Shown in pieces: positions 6,894 to 12,949 of a DNA stretch of 18,361 nt (position 1 is the first letter of the stretch; the number at the start of each line of letters is the position of its first letter). A program made the translations under genes and the position numbers. Source of the stretch: an uncultured Lachnospiraceae bacterium. GTDB taxonomy: Bacteria > Bacillota > Clostridia > Lachnospirales > Lachnospiraceae. The notes under the pieces are model-generated. The model was not told the DNA's origin and did no database searches. It saw nothing but the letters and a program-made list of their open reading frames with translations. The stretch covers positions 1-18,361 of the forward strand of contig CAJUAE010000069.1 in assembly GCA_910583965.1 (NCBI GenBank), read 5' to 3'.

Positions 6894-6915
6894 GTGTGAA
6901 ATTTTAATTTCACAC
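6894..6915. repeat. Perfect 10-bp palindrome upstream of the oxidoreductase operon
   Basis: GTGTGAAATT (6894-6903) and AATTTCACAC (6906-6915) are perfect inverted arms with a 2-nt centre. A tight symmetric site like this could be an operator for a dimeric regulator near the start of transcription of the minus-strand operon. It could also be the first stem of a leader RNA. The core TGTGA...TCACA has a spacer four bases too long for a CRP-type site. Confidence 0.6.
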
Positions 6916-6944
6916 TACTCTAACATTCAGTATGGCAATTTCGC

Positions 6945-6983
6945 AAAAAAATATGCGCGACGGATTATATTTCACCGTCACGC
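6945..6983 (-). terminator. Intrinsic terminator of the CHR transporter operon
   Basis: On the minus strand a 9-bp stem (6975-6983 with 6955-6963, one G-U pair) with an 11-nt loop is followed by ATAT and a run of T residues (plus-strand A-run 6945-6951). The stop codon of the downstream CHR gene lies inside the stem, which is common for tight terminators. Confidence 0.8.
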
Positions 6984-7553
6984 AACTGCTCCCATCAAGA
7001 CATATACAATTGTTCCTACAACACCGCTTCCCAAAATGATTGTGATGGCATTTAGCTTAAACTTTCTAAGTAAAAACAGTGCCACAACAAAAATCACCAA
7101 CTCAATATATCTAAGATTTCCAAGCACTACATCTTTCAATTCTGCCTGAAACAAACCCAACATTAGAATAGAGGCACCTGCCGAAGCAATCAGTGCCACA
7201 ACTGCTGGTCTTAAAGAACCAAGCACTACTTGAACACCACTTACTGTACGATATTTATAATAAAAATGTGCCAGTGTCAAACAGATAATAAAAGATGGAA
7301 TAATACAGCCTATACTACAAAGCAGCACACCTGGAATCCCCGCAATACGCATCCCCACAAAGGTCGCAGAATTGATAGATATGGGTCCTGGGGTCATCTC
7401 TGCCACCGTAATCAAATCGGAAAACTCCTCCATAGTCATCAGATGATGAATGGTCACAATTTGTTCTTGAATCAAAGGAATCGCTGCATAGCCTCCGCCT
7501 ACGCTAAACATTCCAACCTGGATAAAGGCAAAAAATAATTTTAACAACAGCAT
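6978..7553 (-). CDS. Chromate transporter (CHR) family half protein, second of pair
   Basis: A 191-aa membrane protein with one CHR domain, the half-size form of ChrA. Full-length ChrA has two such domains in one chain and exports chromate. Conserved motifs are FSVGGGYAAIP (16-26) and TPGPISIN (54-61), followed by about five hydrophobic segments. It starts directly after the stop of the other CHR gene with no spacer (TAAATG), so the two are co-translated and likely form a heterodimer with opposite topologies, as known for short-chain CHR pairs. In a gut anaerobe the true substrate may be another oxyanion; that is inference. Confidence 0.9.
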   Translation of the reverse strand: MLLLKLFFAFIQVGMFSVGGGYAAIPLIQEQIVTIHHLMTMEEFSDLITVAEMTPGPISINSATFVGMRIAGIPGVLLCSIGCIIPSFIICLTLAHFYYKYRTVSGVQVVLGSLRPAVVALIASAGASILMLGLFQAELKDVVLGNLRYIELVIFVVALFLLRKFKLNAITIILGSGVVGTIVYVLMGAVA

Positions 7554-8132
7554 TTATGACACCTTTCCCTTCTTTTTGTTATTGAGCGTAACATATAAGT
7601 CAGCAAGACCAATTCCAAGACAGACAAAAATAATAAGCATAGCACTGACATCAAATAAATAAGTCGCCACAAATGCTGTTACCATCATCACAATATACAA
7701 AATTCGTTTTGTTTTTATTACATTTCCAGCCAGATTGATTACGACATCAAAAATGACCGCCGCAACGCCTGCGCGCATCACCTGAAGTGCTGTGGCAATA
7801 TAGGGATTTGTGCGAAACTGATCATAAAATAGCGAAATAATTGAGATAATGATCATTGGCGGCAGTATCGTTCCTAAAATCGCTGTCAAAGAACCAATAA
7901 TACCAGCCATTCGATAACCAATGATAACAGACGCGTTCACTGGTAGTGGCCCTGGCGCAGACTGCGTGATTGCAGTCACATCTAACATTTCGTCCTCCTC
8001 AAGCCATTTGAGCTCCTCCACATACTTTTTTTTCATTAGAGAGACAATGACAAATCCACCTCCAAAAGTGCAAGCACTCAGGATAAACATAGATTTAAAC
8101 AAAGTCCATAGCTTACTATAGTCCTTTTTCAT
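7554..8132 (-). CDS. Chromate transporter (CHR) family half protein, first of pair
   Basis: A 192-aa single-domain CHR protein. The family signature FGGGFVIVSLM starts at residue 23, and QSAPGPLPVNAS is at 57-68, followed by GYRMAG and several membrane segments. GGAGG stands just before the ATG. It is the upstream member of the pair and is separated from the 74-aa gene by 84 bp. That gap holds a TATAAT on the minus strand at about 8185-8190 but no clear -35, so it may be transcribed from its own weak promoter or read through from the 74-aa gene. Confidence 0.9.
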   Translation of the reverse strand: MKKDYSKLWTLFKSMFILSACTFGGGFVIVSLMKKKYVEELKWLEEDEMLDVTAITQSAPGPLPVNASVIIGYRMAGIIGSLTAILGTILPPMIIISIISLFYDQFRTNPYIATALQVMRAGVAAVIFDVVINLAGNVIKTKRILYIVMMVTAFVATYLFDVSAMLIIFVCLGIGLADLYVTLNNKKKGKVS

Positions 8133-8216
8133 ATATCCTCCATTTTACTTTTCAATTTTCTTTTTATTATGCGAAATCATCTGAATTATATGTATCCTTT
8201 TCAAAAATTCCCATCT

Positions 8217-8441
8217 TTAATGATTGTTAAATTTCCAACAAATCCTCACAATCCGTTTTATCACTTCATCTGCATTTCCTGCTGGTTTCAACTTGCGACA
8301 TTTTACCTCAAAAATGCTGCCGTCTAATATCTCAACCATAAATTTATCTTCTCTGTCAATTGTAGTGATATCTTTAATCTTCATATCCTCTGCTTCATTA
8401 AGCAATTCAAATAGTTTATCCTTAAAATAATCCAGTTTCAT
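8217..8441 (-). CDS. Hypothetical 74-aa protein
   Basis: Not recognised. It has a strong RBS (AAGGAG, 6 nt before the ATG) and a good promoter, so it is very likely a real gene. The N-terminal half is helical and charged (KLDYFKDKLFELLNEAEDMKIKD shape), followed by two short strands (FMVEILDG, SIFEVKC) and a basic C-terminal helix (VIKRIVRICWKF). Two cysteines (C48 and C68) are not in a metal-binding pattern. It is divergent from the Xre regulator, which may control it, and upstream of the CHR pair. Confidence 0.75.
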   Translation of the reverse strand: MKLDYFKDKLFELLNEAEDMKIKDITTIDREDKFMVEILDGSIFEVKCRKLKPAGNADEVIKRIVRICWKFNNH

Positions 8442-8510
8442 GTTTTGCTCCTTTTCAGAATATATGTTTGTATAGGTAACAATATATGACTAATAATCGT
8501 TTCTTACTAC

Positions 8511-8539
8511 ACTATATCAACTTTTTCGTCCTAAAACAA
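8511..8539 (-). promoter_or_regulatory. Promoter of the 74-aa gene
   Basis: Minus strand -35 TTGTTT (8534-8539), 17-bp spacer, -10 TATAGT (8511-8516), predicting a start near 8504 and a leader of about 60 nt. Tandem 10-bp repeats lie immediately upstream of the -35. Confidence 0.6.
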
Positions 8540-8552
8540 GATAAATCGATTT

Positions 8553-8575
8553 ACACATCTCGACACATCTCGACA
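8553..8575. repeat. Tandem 10-bp repeat ACACATCTCG x2.3
   Basis: Two exact head-to-tail copies of ACACATCTCG (8553-8562, 8563-8572) followed by ACA. The copies are one helical turn apart and sit about 14 bp upstream of the -35 of the 74-aa gene. This is the arrangement seen for activators that bind as tandem protomers on one DNA face. Function is inferred from position only. Confidence 0.7.
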
Positions 8576-8604
8576 AAAGTGACCGCTTCATGTGTGATTT
8601 TTAG

Positions 8605-8633
8605 TTGTTATTCAACAAGAAATTTGTTAGAAT
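8605..8633 (+). promoter_or_regulatory. Promoter of the Xre-type regulator
   Basis: Plus strand -35 TTGTTA (8605-8610), 17-bp spacer, -10 TAGAAT (8628-8633). The start would be near 8640, giving a leader of about 75 nt. A small inverted repeat TTGTT-ATTC-AACAA (8605-8618) overlaps the -35 and could be an autoregulatory site. Confidence 0.6.
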
Positions 8634-8713
8634 AAAGGCGAAGAAAGTAATACAAGGAACAGTACAGACGCAGATTTGCACTGTTTCCGAAATCATTATT
8701 TAGGAGAACCGTT

Positions 8714-8959
8714 TTGGATAAGGAATTTGGACATTTGGAAATAAAATTAAATGATTTACTAAAAGAACGAGGACTAAACAAAAATAAATTATCCCACAAA
8801 GCCGAGATGAATTGGAAACAAATTGACAATTATTGTACAAATAGTGTCACACGGTTAGACGTATCTGTTCTGTGCAAGCTCTGTGCTGCCTTAGACTGCG
8901 AGATACAAGACCTGCTAGTATTTTATCCGCCAGAAGACAAAACGAAAAAAAACTCGTAA
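8714..8959 (+). CDS. Xre/Cro family small DNA-binding regulator (TTG start)
   Basis: An 81-aa single-domain helix-turn-helix protein of the short YozG-like Cro/C1 type. The N-terminal part (LNDLLKERGLNKNKLSHKAEM) matches the first helices, NWKQIDNYCTN the recognition helix region and LCKLCAALDCEIQDLLVFYPPE the usual C-terminal end. AGGAG (8702-8706) lies 7 nt before a TTG codon, which I take as the start. No ATG is available upstream with an RBS. It is the only convincing plus-strand gene, divergent from the 74-aa gene, so control of that gene or of itself is the obvious guess. Confidence 0.85.
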   Translation: MDKEFGHLEIKLNDLLKERGLNKNKLSHKAEMNWKQIDNYCTNSVTRLDVSVLCKLCAALDCEIQDLLVFYPPEDKTKKNS

Positions 8960-9046
8960 TTGAGTAAGGAAAATTTATCTTCCCTACTCGTGCGCCGGTA
9001 CTCGTCCGCTTCCGCTGACAAATTTCACTTGGGTGTCCGTGTGCAA

Positions 9047-9089
9047 AAAACAGATGCAAAGTATCGCAACAACACTTCACATCTGTTTT
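9047..9089. terminator. Bidirectional terminator between xre-type gene and permease gene
   Basis: AAAACAGATG (9047-9056) and CATCTGTTTT (9080-9089) pair perfectly around a 23-nt loop that can pair further (AAGT/ACTT). The A and T ends work in both directions, and it lies between two convergent genes. Confidence 0.75.
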
Positions 9090-9100
9090 CTTGTATTTCA

Positions 9101-11311
9101 TTATTGATGGATTACTTTTCTTGTCTTATGGAGAAAGCCTCTTACTTTTGTTCGCTGTAGGAAAATATCATAACTCTTAATAATCAGCACAGAACATACT
9201 GCTTGCTCCATAATTTTATCTGTGCGGAATCCCGTCACCACTTCTTGGATTCCCCAGTCAAGTGAAGCTCCCATAATAATTAGATCATATTTGTCAGAAA
9301 ATTCTACCACTCGTTCAATCAAATCACCGCTACAGACCATAATCTCTACGGGTTGGTCAAATTTGGCCGCTGACTTGTCAAGATACGCTTTTGTGCTTTC
9401 GACATCCTCCTCATGATCCACCACATTTAAAAGGGTAATTTTCGCCTTATAAGCATTGGCAATTCGATTGACCACCTTTGCTGTCATCTTAGAATATCTT
9501 CCGCCGCCATAAGGAAATAAAATATTTTGAAAGGTTTGTTGCTGTCCATGCATCCGCAATACTCCAACATCTGCTGGTGCTTCCTGCAACATGCGATAAG
9601 TAATATTTCCATGCATATATTTTGCGAAACCCGAGCCATGCCATCCCATAATCACAAGTGGATTTTTTTCTTTCTTGACAACCGACATAATGGCATGAAA
9701 TGCATCTCTGGAATTAATCAGAACAGGGCGCATACATGGTTCCGATTCATACTCCTTTAACTTTTGAACCACACTATCCTGAACTCCCATAGATTGCATC
9801 ATAACATCATAGTCAGCAATTGTAAGTAAATTGTCAGGAAAAACATTAACTTTTATGGGAACTACAGTTGTCGATTCCTCCGACAGAGCAATCTTTCTGC
9901 CAAAATTTAAAAGCCCATCCGCTGTTTTTGGATTGGATACAGGAATAATAATCTCGTTCCTTCTATTTTCTTTTTTCTGTTCCTTAATCTCCGGTATATC
10001 AACAATCGAAATACCCTTGGAAGCATATTTTAGCCTTGGCATAACAATATAGTAATACAAGATGCCAATCCCAATTACAGAAACAGCAATAATCAGTGCT
10101 GGGCGGTCCGAAATCGCCAGATTAAAAATTAAAAATAAATTCATTCCAATGCCAAGTAATGGTGTAATCGGATAGAACGGCACCCGAAATTTCCGCTCAA
10201 GTTCTGGTTTTTTCTGCCGAAAAATTATAAGTGCCACATTGACAAGGCTGTATCCTGTCAATGAAAAAATACTGGTTACTGTTGAGATATGTTCCAAATC
10301 TCTAATGGACACTGCAATAAACACAATGATAGAGGACACCACAATCGAAAAAACAGGTGTTTTCGTTGTTCTGTTAATCGCCTTAAATAGACTTGGTAAA
10401 CGCTGGTCTCTCGCCATTGCAAACGAAGTGCGTGAGGACGCCATCACTGCTGTATTAATCGAGGAAAGAGTCGCTAGTATTCCCGCAAAAGCAAACAAAT
10501 ATCCACCTGCCACTCCGCCGATTTTTACCGCAGTATCAATCATAGGTGTGCTGGTAACCTCCGGCACCAACTGTTGCCACGGCAGAATTGCACAACCAAT
10601 AAAGAAAACAGAAGTCTTTATCACAATGACCGCCGCAATAGAAATTAAAATCGCTTTTGGAATTGTCTTTTCCGGTTCAATAACCTCCTCGCTCGCAGTC
10701 GTAATCAACCCATAACCAATATAGGTCATATACAAAAATCCCATCGCATTAAAAACACCAGGCATTCCCTGTGGCATATAGGGTGTTTGATTCTGCATAT
10801 CAATATGGAAAATCCCAATCACAACATAAAGTGCAAGCAAGGCAACCAACAATGTAGTAATTACATTCTGTAATGCCCCAGAACTTTTTGTACCTTTAAT
10901 ATTCGTGAACATAACATATATCACAAGCAAATATGCTGCTGCCATCTGCGGAATAAACGGAAAGATATAATTAATAAAATTGCCAAATCCAAGTGCAAAC
11001 AATCCACATGACATTGCATAGCCAAGCCAAAATCCCCATCCGCAGATAAATCCAATAATATTGTTCCCTGTCGCCTCTTTCACATAGACATAACCACCGC
11101 CCGCTTTTGGTATAACTGTCACAAGCTCTGCAAAGGACAATCCTGTAAACACCGCTGCAATCCCCGCCAGAAAAATTGCCAATGATGCTCCCGGGCCTGC
11201 TGTTGCATAGCTGGTTCCCGCCAGAACAAAAATGGCAGAGCCAATCATGGTCCCAATGCTAATCATCAGTGCAGAATACATTCCAAGTGTTCTGTCCAGT
11301 TTTTGTTTCAT
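9101..11311 (-). CDS. APC-family amino acid permease fused to two UspA domains
   Basis: A 736-aa membrane protein. Residues 1-430 are an APC-superfamily transporter with about twelve membrane helices; TMIGSAIFVLAG (21-32) and GLSFAELVTVIPKAGGGYVYVKEA (57-80 region) are hallmark stretches for substrate binding and gating. About 452-590 and 596-717 are two universal-stress-protein domains facing the cytoplasm. The first has VIMGWHGSG and the second LIIMGASLDWG with GFRTDKIM, partial matches to the G-x2-G-x9-G(S/T) ATP-binding motif. RBS AAGGG lies 7 nt before the ATG. It starts 34 nt after the Nudix gene and is probably co-transcribed with it. Nucleotide-dependent gating through the UspA part is known in related fusions and is inferred here. 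Substrate unknown. Confidence 0.92.
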   Translation of the reverse strand: MKQKLDRTLGMYSALMISIGTMIGSAIFVLAGTSYATAGPGASLAIFLAGIAAVFTGLSFAELVTVIPKAGGGYVYVKEATGNNIIGFICGWGFWLGYAMSCGLFALGFGNFINYIFPFIPQMAAAYLLVIYVMFTNIKGTKSSGALQNVITTLLVALLALYVVIGIFHIDMQNQTPYMPQGMPGVFNAMGFLYMTYIGYGLITTASEEVIEPEKTIPKAILISIAAVIVIKTSVFFIGCAILPWQQLVPEVTSTPMIDTAVKIGGVAGGYLFAFAGILATLSSINTAVMASSRTSFAMARDQRLPSLFKAINRTTKTPVFSIVVSSIIVFIAVSIRDLEHISTVTSIFSLTGYSLVNVALIIFRQKKPELERKFRVPFYPITPLLGIGMNLFLIFNLAISDRPALIIAVSVIGIGILYYYIVMPRLKYASKGISIVDIPEIKEQKKENRRNEIIIPVSNPKTADGLLNFGRKIALSEESTTVVPIKVNVFPDNLLTIADYDVMMQSMGVQDSVVQKLKEYESEPCMRPVLINSRDAFHAIMSVVKKEKNPLVIMGWHGSGFAKYMHGNITYRMLQEAPADVGVLRMHGQQQTFQNILFPYGGGRYSKMTAKVVNRIANAYKAKITLLNVVDHEEDVESTKAYLDKSAAKFDQPVEIMVCSGDLIERVVEFSDKYDLIIMGASLDWGIQEVVTGFRTDKIMEQAVCSVLIIKSYDIFLQRTKVRGFLHKTRKVIHQ

Positions 11312-11345
11312 ATCATATCCCTTCTCCCTGTTTATTTTATTTTCT

Positions 11346-11771
11346 TTAACAAAATCCTCTCCGCTGCGCCTCCTTAAACAATTTGGGTTGAATATCTGGA
11401 TAGGTATATGCTAAAGGCATTTGATCTGTAATCACAATTTTCTCAATCTCATTCTGTAATTCTGGTTCTAACTGTTTCACTGTTGCAAAATACAGCATCC
11501 CAAAAGTTTCTTCTCCATCAAAATTGTCCTCTGCAATCACAGAGTATACACAGATTGGCTGTATCTCAAAATCAATCGCCCCTGTCTTCTCGTACAATTC
11601 CCTTTTTGCTGTATCCAATATCATTTCCCCAGGTTCTCTGTGTCCCCCTGGAATTTCTAGTGTCTCTCTAAGTTTATGTTTGCAAAATATGTATTTTCCA
11701 TCTTTTACTGCAACAATTACTGCGAATTTTAATAACTTGTCATCTATATCTTCATAAAAATTGACAGTCAT
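11346..11771 (-). CDS. Nudix-family protein with altered Nudix box
   Basis: A 141-aa protein of the Nudix hydrolase fold, which usually cleaves nucleoside diphosphate-linked substrates. I choose the second ATG (11769-11771) because GGAG lies 5-6 nt before it; the earlier ATG at 11790-11792 has no RBS. The Nudix box reads GGHREPGE...RELYEKTGA: G43, E49, R57, E58, E61 and G64 are in place. The residue after E61, normally a second Glu that binds Mg2+, is K62. I checked the codon: AAG. This may lower or change activity. IPGGHREPGE and the C-terminal ATVKQLEPE area are otherwise family-like. It precedes the APC-UspA permease with a 34-nt gap. Confidence 0.87.
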   Translation of the reverse strand: MTVNFYEDIDDKLLKFAVIVAVKDGKYIFCKHKLRETLEIPGGHREPGEMILDTAKRELYEKTGAIDFEIQPICVYSVIAEDNFDGEETFGMLYFATVKQLEPELQNEIEKIVITDQMPLAYTYPDIQPKLFKEAQRRGFC

Positions 11772-11855
11772 TATTTCTCCTTTTCTTTTCATAGTTTTTT
11801 GGAATCTTATTTCTCAAAAAATTATTACTTCATCTACATTGTTTACTGCTTCTCT

Positions 11856-11884
11856 ATCATATCAAAAAAATCAGTCCCCGTAAA
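11856..11884 (-). promoter_or_regulatory. Promoter of the Nudix-permease unit
   Basis: Minus strand -35 TTTACG (11879-11884), 17-bp spacer, -10 TATGAT (11856-11861). Start near 11849 gives a leader of about 78 nt to the ATG at 11771. A second possible start is an extended -10 TGC-TATAAT at 12006-12014 lacking a good -35. Confidence 0.5.
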
Positions 11885-11901
11885 CTCCAAAACAAAATTC
11901 G

Positions 11902-11965
11902 TACTGCAAAAGTTATCACCCATTACTTTTCACACCCACACCATGCACTTACTGCAATTCACACC
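11902..11965. repeat. Paired short direct repeats upstream of the Nudix promoter
   Basis: TACTGCAA occurs at 11902-11909 and 11950-11957, and TTCACACC at 11929-11936 and 11958-11965. In the second set the two octamers are contiguous; in the first they are 19 bp apart. They lie just upstream of the Nudix promoter and could be regulator sites, but octamers in AT-rich DNA may recur by chance. Confidence 0.35.
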
Positions 11966-12015
11966 AAATCATTATAAATGAATACGAAATCTAGCGTGGA
12001 TGTGTATTATAGCAT

Positions 12016-12055
12016 CAGCCTGTGGCTTTACATAAATCTGCAAAACCACAGGCTG
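12016..12055 (-). terminator. Hairpin downstream of the DUF1963 gene
   Basis: CAGCCTGTGG (12016-12025) pairs perfectly with CCACAGGCTG (12046-12055), 20-nt loop, starting 5 nt after the stop of the DUF1963 gene. No U-run follows on the minus strand, so it may be a 3'-end stabilising stem or weak terminator rather than a canonical intrinsic terminator. Confidence 0.55.
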
Positions 12056-12060
12056 ACCTA

Positions 12061-12930
12061 TCAAGAACAATCCCAATTGTACAATATATTGCTAAAATCC
12101 CGTTTTATTAGCGCTTCCTTATTGATAAATAGATTAGCGACGCCGCAGTCTCCCCACAGCACATAATCCTCTCCATCCTCACCCATATCGGAATCAATCT
12201 GAAGCAAAAGTGTGTCATAGTATTTCCTATCTTCTTTATCTTCTCTCGGATCAAACTGGATAAATCCTGGATATCCAAGCATCTTGTGGCCCAATCCAGA
12301 CAATTCCTCACTCAGATAGTTATCATCATCTGTATCTTCCTCAAAATACTCATACCAATTTTCTTGGTCAATCTCCTCGCCTGTCACCGCTTTCACTGCC
12401 TGTACAAACACTGTCGAAAAGCCTTCTATATCACTACTCATATAATCTATCCCTGTGCGGAATGAAAGCGCTGCTTGATGAAAAATCGGGGTACTGTAAT
12501 CATCCGCTTCCTCTGCTCTTACAATATTTAATGTTTGTACCTGTTCCTCTGTGACATCTTGTCTTACAGTATCATGGAACACCACACGAAAATCTTTCTG
12601 CGAGACTGGATCATCAAAGTCCATACCAAACACATCATCATCCACTGTAATAAAAAACTGTAACATTCCCTCTTTTGGCAGTTCTGTATCAAACGCGCAC
12701 AAATCTGAAAAATTAATCTGTGCAAGCAGCATCACCTTTTCGCCCTTACTATCTGTTGGATATTCCTTCTCCATATCCCAATAAGGCAGTCCACCAAACT
12801 TGCTATCTGTTAGAGATGGCTGCACTGTATTTGGCTTCCTGTCGATAAAAATAGCCGGAATCCCTGTCATCTCCTTGATTTTCTCCACTATCTTGACCGC
12901 TTTCTCGCTTGGATTGTAATCATCTTCCAT
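12061..12930 (-). CDS. DUF1963 (YwqG-like) protein
   Basis: A 289-aa cytosolic protein of the DUF1963/YwqG family, function unknown. Family-typical stretches are SKFGGLPYW near residue 43, EKVMLLAQINFSDL, MLQFFI, LGYPGFIQFDPR and the closing LWGDCGVANLFI...RDFSNILYNWDC. I place the start at the ATG at 12928-12930, which has GGAGG 7 nt upstream; the longer frame to 12957 starts inside the end of the GH3 gene without an RBS. The start is 19 nt from the GH3 stop, so it is probably the second gene of a GH3 operon. The protein is very acidic, mainly in its middle. I see no catalytic motif. Confidence 0.87.
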   Translation of the reverse strand: MEDDYNPSEKAVKIVEKIKEMTGIPAIFIDRKPNTVQPSLTDSKFGGLPYWDMEKEYPTDSKGEKVMLLAQINFSDLCAFDTELPKEGMLQFFITVDDDVFGMDFDDPVSQKDFRVVFHDTVRQDVTEEQVQTLNIVRAEEADDYSTPIFHQAALSFRTGIDYMSSDIEGFSTVFVQAVKAVTGEEIDQENWYEYFEEDTDDDNYLSEELSGLGHKMLGYPGFIQFDPREDKEDRKYYDTLLLQIDSDMGEDGEDYVLWGDCGVANLFINKEALIKRDFSNILYNWDCS

Positions 12931-12949
12931 TATACTACCTCCAATACAT

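Noticed and set aside
6894..6915. CRP-like operator (TGTGA...TCACA)
   Set aside because: The half-sites are 10 bp apart instead of 6, so it does not fit the CRP/FNR spacing; kept only as a palindrome.
6723..6977. T-box or known riboswitch upstream of the oxidoreductase genes
   Set aside because: No T-box core (GGTGG-type) and no recognisable purine, cobalamin, THF, c-di-GMP or FMN consensus; left as an unknown structured leader.
8960..9160. 66-codon plus-strand frame after the Xre gene
   Set aside because: It starts at a TTG right after the Xre stop, lacks an RBS, and runs through the bidirectional terminator into the permease 3' end.
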